Shown here piece after piece: positions 44,532 to 54,148 of a stretch of DNA of 64,000 bases. The DNA lies in assembly GCF_014645655.1 (NCBI RefSeq), contig NZ_BMMD01000009.1, positions 62,001 to 126,000 on the forward strand, written 5' to 3'. How positions within the stretch are numbered: the stretch's first letter is position 1; each line of letters starts with the position of its first letter. Below the pieces are notes generated by a model that worked only from the letters and a program-made list of their open reading frames with translations, was not told the DNA's origin and did no database searches. This DNA is from Agromyces bauzanensis. Lineage in GTDB: Bacteria > Actinomycetota > Actinomycetes > Actinomycetales > Microbacteriaceae. Position numbers and translations under genes: made by a program.

Positions 44532-46493
44532 ATGACGAAGCTCCCCTCAGGCATCGCGCTGGATGAACTCGACGAGGGGGTGCGTCCGCAGGACGACCTC
44601 TTCCGGCATGTCAACGGCAAGTGGATCGAGCGCACCGAGATCCCCGCCGACAAGGCCCGCTACGGCTCGTTCCTCGTGCTGCACGAGGAGGCCGAGCACG
44701 CCGTGCGCGAGATCATCGAGGAGGCGCAGCAGGCCGAGCCCGGCACGGAGGCCCGCAAGGTCGGCGATCTCTACGCGAGCTTCATGGACGAGCAGCACGT
44801 GAACCTGCTCGGCGCGACGCCCATCGCCGGACAACTCGTCGACGTGGCGCTGATCGGCTCGATCGAGTCGTTCCTCGGCACCCTGGGCCGGCTCGAACGG
44901 CAGGGCGTCTCGGGGTTCGTGCAGCTGTACGTCGACAACGACCCGGGCGACCCCGAGCGCTACCTGGTGTTCGTCGAGCAGGGCGGCATCGGCCTACCCG
45001 ACGAGAGCTACTTCCGCGAGGAGCGCTTTGAGGCCATCCGCGAGGCCTACCGGGCGCATCTCGAGCGCATGTTCGGCCTCGCGCAGCTCGACGATCCGGC
45101 CGCGCGCGCCGCCCGGGTGCACGAGCTCGAAGCCGACCTCGCGAAGGCGCACTGGACCAACGTCGACACGCGCGACAGCCACAAGACGTACAACCTGTAT
45201 CAATGGCCGGATGCCGCGGCCGCGGCATCCGTCGACCTGCTGGTGTGGCGGGACTCGATGGGTGTGCCCGAAGGCGCGTTCGACGAGCTCGTGCTGCGCG
45301 AGCCCTCGTTCGTCGAGGGGCTCGGCGCGCTGCTCACTGAGGAGCGGCTTCCGGCGTGGAGGGACTGGCTCGCCTGGCAGGTGATCCGCTCGAGCGCCGC
45401 CTACCTCTCGAACGACTTCGTCGAGGCGAACTTCGACTTCTACGGCCGCACCCTGAGCGGCACGCCGCAGCTGCGCGAGCGGTGGAAGCGCGGCGTCTCG
45501 CTCGTGGAGGGCGCCATGGGCGAGGCCGTGGGCCGCATCTACGTCGAGCGGCACTTCCCGCCCGCCGCCAAGGCTGCGATGGACGACCTGGTCGCGAACC
45601 TCGTCGAGGCGTACCGGCGGTCGATCTCGGCGCTCGAGTGGATGGGCGACGAGACGCGCGCCAAGGCCCTCGAGAAGCTCGCGAAGTTCACGCCGAAGAT
45701 CGGCTACCCGGTGAAGTGGCGCGACTACTCATCGCTCGAGATCGACCCCTCGAACCTCATCGGCAACGTGCGGGCGACGGCGGAGTTCGAGTTCAATCGC
45801 GAGCTCGGCAAGATCGGCAAGCCCATCGACCGCGACGAGTGGTTCATGACGCCGCAGACCATCAACGCGTACTACAACCCGGGGTTCAACGAGATCGTGT
45901 TCCCGGCCGCGATCCTGCAGCACCCGTTCTTCGACGCCACGCGGGATGCCGCGGCGAACTACGGCGCGATCGGCGCCGTCATCGGGCACGAGATCGGGCA
46001 CGGGTTCGACGACCAGGGTTCGAAGTACGACGGCCACGGCCGGCTCGTCGACTGGTGGACCGAGGCCGACCGGGCCGCGTTCGAGGAGCGCACGAAGGCA
46101 CTCATCGCCCAGTACGACGCCCTGAAGCCGGAACAGCTCGACGGCGACGACCACCACGTGAACGGCGCACTCACCATCGGCGAGAACATCGGCGACCTCG
46201 GCGGGCTCGCGATCGCCTGGAAGGCCTACCAGCTCTCGCTCGGCACGGCGAAGCCACCCGTGATCGACGGCCTGACCGGCGCGCGGCGGTTCTTCCTGTC
46301 GTGGGCGCAGGCGTGGCAGATGAAGGGTCGCGACGAGGAGGTCATCCGCCTCCTCGCAATCGATCCGCACTCGCCGAACGAGTTCCGGTGCAACCAGATC
46401 GTGCGCAACATCGACGAGTTCTACGGAGCGTTCGAGGTGACCGAGCGCGACGCGCTGTGGCTCGATCAGGCCCAGCGCGTCACCATCTGGTAG
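44532..46493 (+). CDS. M13-family metallopeptidase (neprilysin-like)
   Basis: This 653-residue zinc peptidase has the motif VIGHEIGHGFDDQGSKYD (near residue 487) and the third ligand segment ENIGDLGGLAIAW. It ends with the typical M13 tail NEFRCNQIVRNIDEFYGAF, then RDALWLDQAQRVTIW. No signal peptide is seen at the N-terminus, so it is cytoplasmic or exported by another route. ATG 44532 or GTG 44526 could be the start. A copy of its C-terminal tail is left 80 bases downstream. Confidence 0.92.
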   Translation: MTKLPSGIALDELDEGVRPQDDLFRHVNGKWIERTEIPADKARYGSFLVLHEEAEHAVREIIEEAQQAEPGTEARKVGDLYASFMDEQHVNLLGATPIAGQLVDVALIGSIESFLGTLGRLERQGVSGFVQLYVDNDPGDPERYLVFVEQGGIGLPDESYFREERFEAIREAYRAHLERMFGLAQLDDPAARAARVHELEADLAKAHWTNVDTRDSHKTYNLYQWPDAAAAASVDLLVWRDSMGVPEGAFDELVLREPSFVEGLGALLTEERLPAWRDWLAWQVIRSSAAYLSNDFVEANFDFYGRTLSGTPQLRERWKRGVSLVEGAMGEAVGRIYVERHFPPAAKAAMDDLVANLVEAYRRSISALEWMGDETRAKALEKLAKFTPKIGYPVKWRDYSSLEIDPSNLIGNVRATAEFEFNRELGKIGKPIDRDEWFMTPQTINAYYNPGFNEIVFPAAILQHPFFDATRDAAANYGAIGAVIGHEIGHGFDDQGSKYDGHGRLVDWWTEADRAAFEERTKALIAQYDALKPEQLDGDDHHVNGALTIGENIGDLGGLAIAWKAYQLSLGTAKPPVIDGLTGARRFFLSWAQAWQMKGRDEEVIRLLAIDPHSPNEFRCNQIVRNIDEFYGAFEVTERDALWLDQAQRVTIW

Positions 46494-46572
46494 CACGGGC
46501 GTGCCTCCGTGCACGCGCGGCCGGGGGCCGGCCCGCGCCACGCTCCGCCCGTGCGTTCGGAGCGGCATCCGT

Positions 46573-46647
46573 GCGTTCTACACTGGCTTCGGAGTGACTT
46601 CCGACGACGCCCTCCGGCTCGATCCGGTCGAGCGGGTGACGGTCTGG
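46573..46647 (+). pseudogene. Copy of the M13 peptidase C-terminal tail (relic)
   Basis: The plus strand reads AFYTGFGVTSDDALRLDPVE followed by RVTVW, which aligns with the intact gene's FYGAFEVTERDALWLDQAQRVTIW with about half the positions identical and no gaps. Nothing else of M13 is present. This looks like the tail of a second, diverged M13 gene of which the rest was deleted. Confidence 0.6.
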
Positions 46648-46748
46648 GAGCCCACCCGCCGCAACCGTAGAGTCCACCCGTCTCGAGCGCGCCGCAGACC
46701 GCGGTGGGGGAGCGCCGACCGTCCGAGGAAGAGCGTGCAACCACCGTG

Positions 46749-47654
46749 GTGACGTCGTCGCAGGAATCGGAGCGACGCGCGCGCCACGCTTCGGTTCGGC
46801 GCGGTCGGCATCGCACCGAGGAGCCGAACGAGAACTTCACGCGAGGGTTCAACGTCCTCGGCGAACTCGCGCTCGCGGGCGTGCAGGTGTCGGCTCGGGC
46901 CACCGACCTCGCGACCGGCAAGGTGCTCTTCTCCGTCGACGACCACGTCGTGATGCCGACGGCCTCCATCGGCAAGGTGCTGCTGCTCGTCGAGGTGGCC
47001 TCCCGCCTGTCGGGCACGACGCCCGAGTCGTTCACGGTGCTCGATCGTGCGCCGCGCGATGCCGTGGGCGACTCCGGCATCTGGCAGCACCTGCAGTCGC
47101 CGTCGCTGCCGATCGCCGATCTCGCCGCACTCATCGGCGCGACGAGCGACAACCTCGCCACCAACGTGCTCATCCGCTACATCGGACTCGAGGCGGTGCG
47201 CGCCCGCACCGAGGCGCTGGGCCTCACCCGCACTGCGCTCCTCGACCTCGTGCGGGACCACCGCGGACCCGACGACGCTCCGCAGTTGTCGATCGGCTCG
47301 GCGAAGGAGCTCACGTGGCTGTTCGCCTCGATCGCGCGCGGCGAGATCGTGAGCCCCGAGGTGTCGCAGCGCGTGGTCGGCTGGCTCTCGCTCAATTCCG
47401 ACCTGTCGCTCGTCGCGAGCGCGTTCGGACTCGACCCGCTCGCGCACCGCATGCCCGACCACAACGTGCTGCTCATGAACAAGACCGGCACCGACGGTGG
47501 CGTGCGCAGCGAGGTGGGGGTCCTCCGCGGACCGCGCTCGAGCGTGGCCTACGCGGTGTCGATGTACTTCGCCGACACCATGCTGTCGTCGCGGCTCGCG
47601 GTGCTCGACGGCATGCACCAGGTCGGGTTGGACTTGCTGGAGTACGTGCACTGA
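46749..47654 (+). CDS. Class A beta-lactamase-like serine hydrolase
   Basis: The 301-residue protein has the three active-site motifs of this fold: SxxK in MPTASIGKVLLLVEV (near residue 78), SDN in IGATSDNLATNVL and KTG in LLMNKTGTDGGVRSEV. There is no signal peptide, so it may act in the cytoplasm, unlike true secreted penicillinases, and its substrate is unknown. The start is uncertain; GTGs at 46704, 46746 and 46749 are in frame, and a GAGGAAGAG purine run precedes the last two. The long basic N-terminus is probably not conserved. Confidence 0.75.
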   Translation: MTSSQESERRARHASVRRGRHRTEEPNENFTRGFNVLGELALAGVQVSARATDLATGKVLFSVDDHVVMPTASIGKVLLLVEVASRLSGTTPESFTVLDRAPRDAVGDSGIWQHLQSPSLPIADLAALIGATSDNLATNVLIRYIGLEAVRARTEALGLTRTALLDLVRDHRGPDDAPQLSIGSAKELTWLFASIARGEIVSPEVSQRVVGWLSLNSDLSLVASAFGLDPLAHRMPDHNVLLMNKTGTDGGVRSEVGVLRGPRSSVAYAVSMYFADTMLSSRLAVLDGMHQVGLDLLEYVH

Positions 47655-47843
47655 GCCACGCCCGGCGGCGTGCGGTCGTGCCGTGCGTGGCGGCCCGCGG
47701 CCGTGGCATCCGGCGCCGTGGCATCCGTCGGCGGTGTCACCCGGAATGGTACTTGAGGCGGCACCGGATCCACGTCAAACTGAGCACGCCTCAGGAATAC
47801 GGCGGCCGAACGCAAGGGGGCGCTCGGCGTCGCGAGCGGATGG

Positions 47844-49973
47844 GTGAGAGCCGTGACAGAGATTCGCAATGAAGCGGGCGCGCACCGGCCGATCAGTCGC
47901 CGCGCGTTCATCGCGGCCGCGGGAGCCGCCGGCGCGGGATTCGTGCTCTACGCCGTGCTCCCCGGCGGGGAACGGGTCGCCGTGGCCGACATCCCGGGCG
48001 GCACGCTGCTGCCCGAGGCGGTGCCGAAGTTCCAGACGCCGCTGCTCATTCCGCCCGTCATGCCGAAGGCCGGCACGATCGTCGCGCGCGGCGGCAAGAA
48101 CGTCGATTACTACGAGATCTCGGTGCGGCAGTTCCCGCAGCAGATCCTGCCCGCGGGCCTGCCCGCAACGACCGTGTGGGGCTACGGTGCGGTGGCCGCG
48201 GCGAAGAAGCGCGGACTGCTCCTCCACAACGCGCCGTCGCTCACGATCGAGTCGAGGTGGAATCGCCCGGTCCGGATCAAGTGGATCAACGATCTCGTGG
48301 ATGAGCACGGGAACCACCTGCAGCACCTCCTGCCGGTCGACCCCACGCTGCACTGGGCGAACCCGCCCGGCGGTGTGGACGGGCGGGACTCACGGCCCAC
48401 GTTCGATTCGACCCCGGATGCCTACGACGGTCCGGTGCCGATCGTCACCCACCTGCATGGCGCGGCCGGCGTCGGCGACGAGAGCGATGGGTACCCCGAA
48501 GCGTGGTACCTGCCGGCCACCGGCGACATCCCGGCCGGCTTCGCGACCGAGGGCACGTGGTACGAGTTCTTCGCCGGCAAGGCGAGCGCCGAGCACGCGG
48601 TGGACTGGGGGCCTGGTTATGCGGTCTTCCACTATCCGAATGATCAGCGCGAGTCGACCCTCTGGTACCACGACCACACGCTGGGGATGACCCGGCTCAA
48701 CGTGTACGCCGGCCCAGCAGGGTTCTTCCTCGTGCGCGGTGGTCCCGAGGGCTCGGATGCCGTGCTCGACAGCCGCTCGGGTGCGACGGCCGTACTCCCG
48801 GGTCCCGCCCCGAAGGAGGATGACAAGTTCCCGCCGAACAAGACGTACTACGAGATCCCGATCGCCGTGCAGGACCGCTCGTTCAACGCCGATGGGTCGC
48901 TCTTCTATCCCGACACGCGGGTGTTCTTCGACGGCATCGTCGGCGACTACATCCCACTCGGCGAGTTCTCGCCCATCTGGAATCCGGAGTTCTTCGGGAA
49001 CATGATCATGGCCAACGGGAACACCTGGCCGTTCCAGGTCGTCGAGCAGCGCCGGTACCGGTTGCGGTTCCTGAACGGATGCCAGTCGAGGTTCCTGATC
49101 CTCGACTTCTCCGCGATCCCCGGCGCAGAGGTCTGGCAGATCGGCAACGAGGGTGGGTACCTCGCCGCGCCGGTGAACCTGACCGCCGATCACGGCGGCC
49201 GGCTGCTGATGGGTCTCTCGGAGCGCGCCGACCTGATCGTCGACTTCACGGGCGTCCCGGTCGGGTCGTACATCCTCGGCAATGTCGGCCCGGATGAGCC
49301 GTTCGGCGGCGGGGTTCCCGGCGTCGACTTCGAGCCTTCGGATGCCGCCTCTACGGGACAGGTCATGGAGTTCCGGGTCGTCCCCGCCGTCGAACCGGAT
49401 CCGACGACGCCGCCGCAGTATCTCGTCCTCCCGGCGCGGACGCCGCTGCCGGCCGAGACGTTCACCAGGCCGCTCGCCCTCATCGAGAAGTCCGCGATCG
49501 GATTCGACGCGGACGGCCAGCCCGTCGAGGGTCCGTCCGAGGCGGTGCTCGGCATCGTCGACGACGGCGTGCCGGTGCCACGCGACTGGGACGACGATGT
49601 CACCGACAACCCGCAGGTCGGCGACACCGAGGTGTGGGAGTTCGTGAACACCACCGGCGACGCGCATCCGATGCACATTCATGAGGCCGCGTTCGAGGTG
49701 GTCGGGCGGGAAGGGCTCGTCCTCGACGACGAGGGCGAGGTCGCCGTGCCCGTGCTGCCCGACGGGTCGGTCCGGCCCCCGGAGCCGTGGGAGACCGGGG
49801 TGAAGGACTCGGTGATCTCCTACCCGGGCGAGGTCACGCGCGTGCGGCTCACGTTCGCGCGTCCGGGCCAGTTCGTCTGGCACTGCCACATCGTCGAGCA
49901 CGAGGACAACGAGATGATGCGGCCGTATCGCATCGGTCCCGAGCAACCGGGGCAGCCCGGTCAGCCGACCTGA
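47844..49973 (+). CDS. Multicopper oxidase (bilirubin oxidase/CotA-like), Tat-exported
   Basis: The twin-arginine signal of this 709-residue protein is seen in RPISRRAFIAAAGAAGAGFV, so the folded copper enzyme is exported. Copper ligands are visible in THLHGAAG, LWYHDHTLG, HPMHIHEAAFE and VWHCHIVEHEDNEMM (the last carries the type-1 cysteine and methionine). The size and spacing fit CotA/bilirubin-oxidase relatives and phenoxazinone-synthase-like enzymes. It oxidises phenols or metals with O2 as acceptor; substrate not deducible. GTG 47844 or 47853 could be the start. The 190-base upstream region holds no further gene and probably the promoter. Confidence 0.9.
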   Translation: MRAVTEIRNEAGAHRPISRRAFIAAAGAAGAGFVLYAVLPGGERVAVADIPGGTLLPEAVPKFQTPLLIPPVMPKAGTIVARGGKNVDYYEISVRQFPQQILPAGLPATTVWGYGAVAAAKKRGLLLHNAPSLTIESRWNRPVRIKWINDLVDEHGNHLQHLLPVDPTLHWANPPGGVDGRDSRPTFDSTPDAYDGPVPIVTHLHGAAGVGDESDGYPEAWYLPATGDIPAGFATEGTWYEFFAGKASAEHAVDWGPGYAVFHYPNDQRESTLWYHDHTLGMTRLNVYAGPAGFFLVRGGPEGSDAVLDSRSGATAVLPGPAPKEDDKFPPNKTYYEIPIAVQDRSFNADGSLFYPDTRVFFDGIVGDYIPLGEFSPIWNPEFFGNMIMANGNTWPFQVVEQRRYRLRFLNGCQSRFLILDFSAIPGAEVWQIGNEGGYLAAPVNLTADHGGRLLMGLSERADLIVDFTGVPVGSYILGNVGPDEPFGGGVPGVDFEPSDAASTGQVMEFRVVPAVEPDPTTPPQYLVLPARTPLPAETFTRPLALIEKSAIGFDADGQPVEGPSEAVLGIVDDGVPVPRDWDDDVTDNPQVGDTEVWEFVNTTGDAHPMHIHEAAFEVVGREGLVLDDEGEVAVPVLPDGSVRPPEPWETGVKDSVISYPGEVTRVRLTFARPGQFVWHCHIVEHEDNEMMRPYRIGPEQPGQPGQPT

Positions 49974-50015
49974 GGCGTGGCTCACACCGTCCGCGGGCGA
50001 TCGCCGCCGTCGCGG

Positions 50016-50123
50016 TCACGCGCACGGGAACCACTCGGTGATGGCCTCGGCCTGCAACCGATGCTCGATGAAGCGCCGCCGGACCTCCTCGATCGCCTCG
50101 AAGAGCGGGAAGATCTCGCGAGT
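50016..50123 (-). pseudogene. C-terminal fragment of an unknown protein
   Basis: The minus strand ends with TREIFPLFEAIEEVRRRFIE and HRLQAEAITEWFPCA before a TGA at 50018. The amphipathic helix and WFP end look like a real protein tail, but the family is not recognised and no start is available. It directly joins the DoxX fragment in another frame. Confidence 0.45.
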
Positions 50124-50128
50124 GACGA

Positions 50129-50242
50129 GTGGATCCACATCAGCGCGACCCCGACGCGGACGACCGCCGACACGACGTCGCTCGCGCGAGATCGCCCAGT
50201 GGGCCGCCCGGTGGACGGGGGGTTTGTCATCGTCACAGTCAT
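50129..50242 (-). pseudogene. DoxX-family membrane protein, N-terminal fragment
   Basis: The minus strand from ATG 50242 or 50230 reads MTNPPSTGRPTGRSRASDVV and then SAVVRVGVALMWIHSS, which resembles the first helix of DoxX-family proteins. The expected four-helix remainder is absent; the frame runs into an unrelated C-terminus at about 50125. Confidence 0.5.
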
Positions 50243-50480
50243 TCTCCGCTCGACTCGCTCATCGAGCACCGGCGACCGGATGGGGGCAATCGGGTGAGTC
50301 TGACGAGCCGAGGACATGCGGGTGCGGCATCCACCGACTGCTTACCGATGTCTTACGTGGTCGGCCGCGCGCTGTCGGGACGGCGGCGCGGCTCCTACTA
50401 TCGCCTCGAACGGCCGCGTGCGTTCCAGGCGTTTCCAGGCGTTCCAGATGTTCAAGACGTTCCAGACAGAGGAGATCACC

Positions 50481-51833
50481 GTGGCCCATCGACTCGACGC
50501 GTCGACCTGGCGCCCGATCCATACCCGGATCGCCGTCGCACTCGGCATCGGATGGATGCTCGACGCATTCGAGGTCCAGATCATCGGTTCGGTGATCCCC
50601 GGAATCCAGGCGGAGTTCGGCCTCGACAGCGACCAATCGGTCGCCATCAACGTGGTCTGGTTCGTGGGGGTCGCCCTCGGCGCCCTCGGTTTCGGATACC
50701 TCGCCGACCGAGTCGGGCGCAAACGGCTCTTCGTCGCCACGCTCATCCTCTACTCGGTGTTCGCCGTCCTCACCGCGACGGCGCCGAACTTCGAGTGGTT
50801 CATCCTGTTCCGCTTCATCACCGCGCTCGGCGTGGGAGGCGAGTACTCCGCGGTCACCTCCGCCATTGCGGAGTTCACCCCCGCACGCAACCGGGGACTC
50901 AGCAACGGACTCGTGATGACGTTTTGGGCGGCCGGGGGCATCCTGGCGAGCCTCGTCTCGATCCTGGTCATCTCGACCCTCGGCCTGACCTGGCGCTACA
51001 CCCTGCTGTTCGGTGTCGTGAGCGCGGCGTACGGATTGCTCGCACGCCGGCTCATCCCCGAGTCACCTCGCTGGCTCGCCTCCCGCGGCAGGCTCGAGGA
51101 AGCCGACGCCATCGTGACGGACATCACCAGCGTCGCGAGCACCGACGGATACCACCATCAGCCCGTCCCCGGCTCCGGTCGCGCTCGCCTGGTCGAGCTC
51201 TGGCGCAATTACCGCGGACGTCTGGCGTTCGGGATGGCGCTCGACTTCTCCGAGGCCGCCGGGTACTACGGGCTCTTCACCGCGATGAGCATCCTGGTGT
51301 TCTCCGCGAGCACCGGAGCCGTGCCGATCGACGACGCGGTGCTCCCGTACTACTTCCTCATCGCGAACGCTGGTGCCCTTGCCGGCGGCATCGTCATCTC
51401 GTTCGCGCTCGACCGGCTCGGTCGCAAGCCGAGCGTCACGTTCTCGTACGCTCTCGCGGCGGCGAGCATGATCGGCTGCGCGGGCGCGGCGGCGACCGGC
51501 TCGTCGATCGTCGTCCTCGTGGCGTTCACGATCGCCGCCTTCTTCGCGACCTGCGCATGGGTGTCGGCCTACCCGACCTTCTCCGAGCTGTTCCCGACGC
51601 ACCTGCGCGCGACCGGCATCGGCGCGAGCGTAGGCGTCGGACGCGTCGGCGCGGTCATCGGCCAAGTCGTGCTGGCGGTCGCGGCGACCGAGTGGGGCAT
51701 CGGCGTGATGTTCACCATGCTCGCCCTGTTCTGGCTGATCGGCGCGGGGGCCGGAGCCATCTGGTGGCGTTACGGCACCGAGGCCCGGGGCGCGACCCTC
51801 GAGGAGCTCGTCGCGCCGGCCGCCATGCGCTGA
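50481..51833 (+). CDS. MFS transporter, sugar/aromatic acid:H+ symporter type
   Basis: This 450-residue protein has twelve helices. The loop motif GYLADRVGRKRLFVATL lies after helix 2, and RFITALGVGGEYSAVTSAIAEF and RRLIPESPRWLAS are typical of the metabolite:H+ and aromatic-acid symporter families. GTG 50481 is preceded by AGAGGAGATCACC. It lies downstream of the copper oxidase, but the 500-base gap and the relics between them argue against a common operon. Substrate unknown. Confidence 0.85.
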   Translation: MAHRLDASTWRPIHTRIAVALGIGWMLDAFEVQIIGSVIPGIQAEFGLDSDQSVAINVVWFVGVALGALGFGYLADRVGRKRLFVATLILYSVFAVLTATAPNFEWFILFRFITALGVGGEYSAVTSAIAEFTPARNRGLSNGLVMTFWAAGGILASLVSILVISTLGLTWRYTLLFGVVSAAYGLLARRLIPESPRWLASRGRLEEADAIVTDITSVASTDGYHHQPVPGSGRARLVELWRNYRGRLAFGMALDFSEAAGYYGLFTAMSILVFSASTGAVPIDDAVLPYYFLIANAGALAGGIVISFALDRLGRKPSVTFSYALAAASMIGCAGAAATGSSIVVLVAFTIAAFFATCAWVSAYPTFSELFPTHLRATGIGASVGVGRVGAVIGQVVLAVAATEWGIGVMFTMLALFWLIGAGAGAIWWRYGTEARGATLEELVAPAAMR

Positions 51834-51922
51834 GGGCACCGCGGGTCGAGGAGCGGTTCGGGGAGCGGGTGGGCTTGGAGACGGCCGCGGGCGGCCTCCT
51901 CAACCCGCAGTGCGAGGCATTC

Positions 51923-53121
51923 TCAATCCGCAGGCGGCGAGGTGAGCATCCCGATGCCGTCGAGCACCGCGAGGGTGGTCTCGTGCGCGCCCAGCACGCG
52001 GAAGTGCCCGGCCACCGGCACGCGAACGTTCGTCGCCCCGTCGAGCACGCTGCCGTCGGGCACGTGCGGGTCGTAGGTGCCGAATACCGACACGATGCGC
52101 GAGTTCACGGATGCCGCGCTCCCGAGCATCACGATCGTCTCGTCGTTCGGCAGCAGCGCCCTGATGCTCGGGTCGCTGAACAGGCGCGCCCGCCGGGCCC
52201 CGCCGAACGGCGTGCACACCGCCACGAGCCCCCGGATGCCGAGCGCCTCGGCTCGGCCGTCGAGCAGCAGGTGCTTGCCGATGAGCCCGCCCTTGCTGTG
52301 ACCCACGATCACGCGTCCGGCGTCGGGCACGCGCACGCGGCCCAGCGCGCGCTCGACGCGGGACGAGGTCTCGACGATGGGCCGACGGTTGGCGCCGAGG
52401 CCGTGCACGACGACGACGCGATGCCCGGCCGCGTTCAGCGCGTCACCGAGCGGCCGGACGAATGACCAGTGCTCGTACACGCCGGGCAGCAGCACGACCT
52501 CAGGCTTCCCGGACTCGCCCGTGCGCCAGTGCGCGGGCTCGCGCCGGGCGCCGAACACCGCCAGCTGGCGCATGCCCGCATACACGTAGTCGCGGGCCCA
52601 CCAGCCCGCAGCGCGAAGCGCGCCCATCCGAGCGGCCTTCAGGGGTTCCTCCGGCATCGCGACCGGGCTCCCGGCGGGTTCGCCACGGGCGTGGCGCTCG
52701 ATGAGCTCGCCCACCTGCCGCCCCGCGACCACCATCGTGTCGTGGCCTCGGCCCGGCACCTCGGCCAACCGGCCCCCGGGCACGAGCGAGGTGACCTCCT
52801 CGGCCCAGTAGCGGGGCACGACGTGGTCGTGCTCGCCGCGCACCACGAGCGTGTCGGCGGCGATGCGCGGCAGCTTGAGTTCGAGGCGGTGCTCGAGCAT
52901 GGGCTGAGCGGACGGGGCGGCTCGGGGGCGTCGCCGAACCCGGGCAGGTCGAGCGCGTGCACCGTGCCGCTCGACTCGAGCGCCTCGGCGAGTCCGCTCC
53001 AGTAGTCGTGCGCCATGGCCAGCCCGTGCACGAGCACGTAGTCGGGGCCGTCGGGGATGCCGGACTCGCGGATGAGCACCACGCCGTCACCGCTGCGGAA
53101 CTCGCGGGTCGTCGCCATCAC
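51923..53121 (-). pseudogene. Double alpha/beta hydrolase, internal deletion
   Basis: From ATG 53121 the first frame gives the N-terminus (GDGVVLIRESGIPDGPDYVL, then VHGLAMAHDYWSGLAEALES and LDLPGFGDAPE) of an alpha/beta hydrolase. At about 52900 the sequence jumps, in a different frame, to LEHRLELKLPRIAADTLVVR, GEHDHVVPRYW (the acid) and PGRGHDTMVV (the histidine); roughly 110-120 residues including the GxSxG nucleophile are missing. A second hydrolase domain follows (VVLLPGVYEHWSFVRPLG, then IVGHSKGGLIGKHLL), complete. The deletion kills the first domain. An internal start at 52900 could still express the C-terminal part. Confidence 0.65.
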
Positions 53122-53197
53122 GGCAGTCTAGGTGCGCCGGCCGCGCGGCGAGCGGCACAATGGTCGTGAATTCGGGCGCGGGAGGGCTGGGGGGCGG

Positions 53198-54055
53198 ATG
53201 TCGCGGGGGAACGCCTGGCGCCGTGTCCGCGCACTGCCGGGGCTGGTCGCTCCCGCGCCTGGTGGGTGCGACGCGTCGTGGGCGCTGTGGCGATCGTGCT
53301 CGGCGTGCTCCTCATCACGCGCCCGTTGTCGTCGCTCGCCGTGCTCGCGGTGTACATCGCCCTCTCGCTCATCGTGTCGAGAGCCTCCGACGCCCTCGAC
53401 GCGCGCGACTCCGCGACCCCGGTGGCCGGCGTCGCGCTCGGACTCGCCTGGGCGCTCCTCGGCGTCGCCGTGGTCGCATGGCTCGGGCGCTCGATCGACC
53501 TCCTCGCTCCGGTGATCGCGGTCGCACTCATCGGCGGCGGCATCCGCCTGGTACGGGCCGTGCGCGGAACCGCCGACGAACTCGTGACGACCGCACGTCT
53601 CGCGGTGGCCGACATCGTGTCCGGCGTGCTCGCGCTGTGGTGGCCCGACGCGACCCTCATCGTGATCGCCGTGCTGTTCGGAGCACGCACGGTGTTCTTC
53701 GGCGTGCGCGAGGTGGCGCGGCATCGCGCTCGCGCGCGGTCGAGGCCGAGAAGGTCGAGCGGATGCCACGCCCGCGCGCCCCGGCGGGCTCGCGCGGTCC
53801 GGGCGCATCACGGGCTCACCGTGATCGCGCTCGCGCTCGCCGTGGTCGCCGCGCTCGCCGGCTCCCAGCTCCGAGCGGGGGCGCCGATCCTGGACGCGTT
53901 TTGCGCTGGTCATCGGCGGCGTGCCGGAGGAACCGGGCCGGCTGATCAGCGCAGAGCGGTTCAAGCGCGGCATCCCCGACGACGCCGTGGCCTCGCGCAT
54001 CCTGTACTCGACGACCGACCACGCGGGCGAGCCCGCGCTCTCGCCAGCGATCCGT
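53198..54055 (+). pseudogene. DUF308-type membrane domain with lipase-like domain, frameshifted and truncated
   Basis: From ATG 53198 (MSRGNAWRRVRALPGLVA) the frame changes near 53260 into VRRVVGAVAIVLGVLL, a chain of about six hydrophobic helices resembling DUF308 (HdeD-like). A second frame change near 53905 leads to GVPEEPGRLISAERFKRGIP and DDAVASRILYSTTDHAGEP, the opening of a lipase/esterase domain. After LSPAI the similarity ends. The remainder of the hydrolase, including its active site, is absent. The original protein was probably a membrane-anchored esterase like the gene at 54997. Confidence 0.65.
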
Positions 54056-54148
54056 GGGCCTCACCGACAACCTGCCGAACGTGGCGGGGTCGCGGACCCA
54101 CCGAACGCGAGCAATGTGCGCCTCGGGATCTGCGTCATGTGCTTCCGC

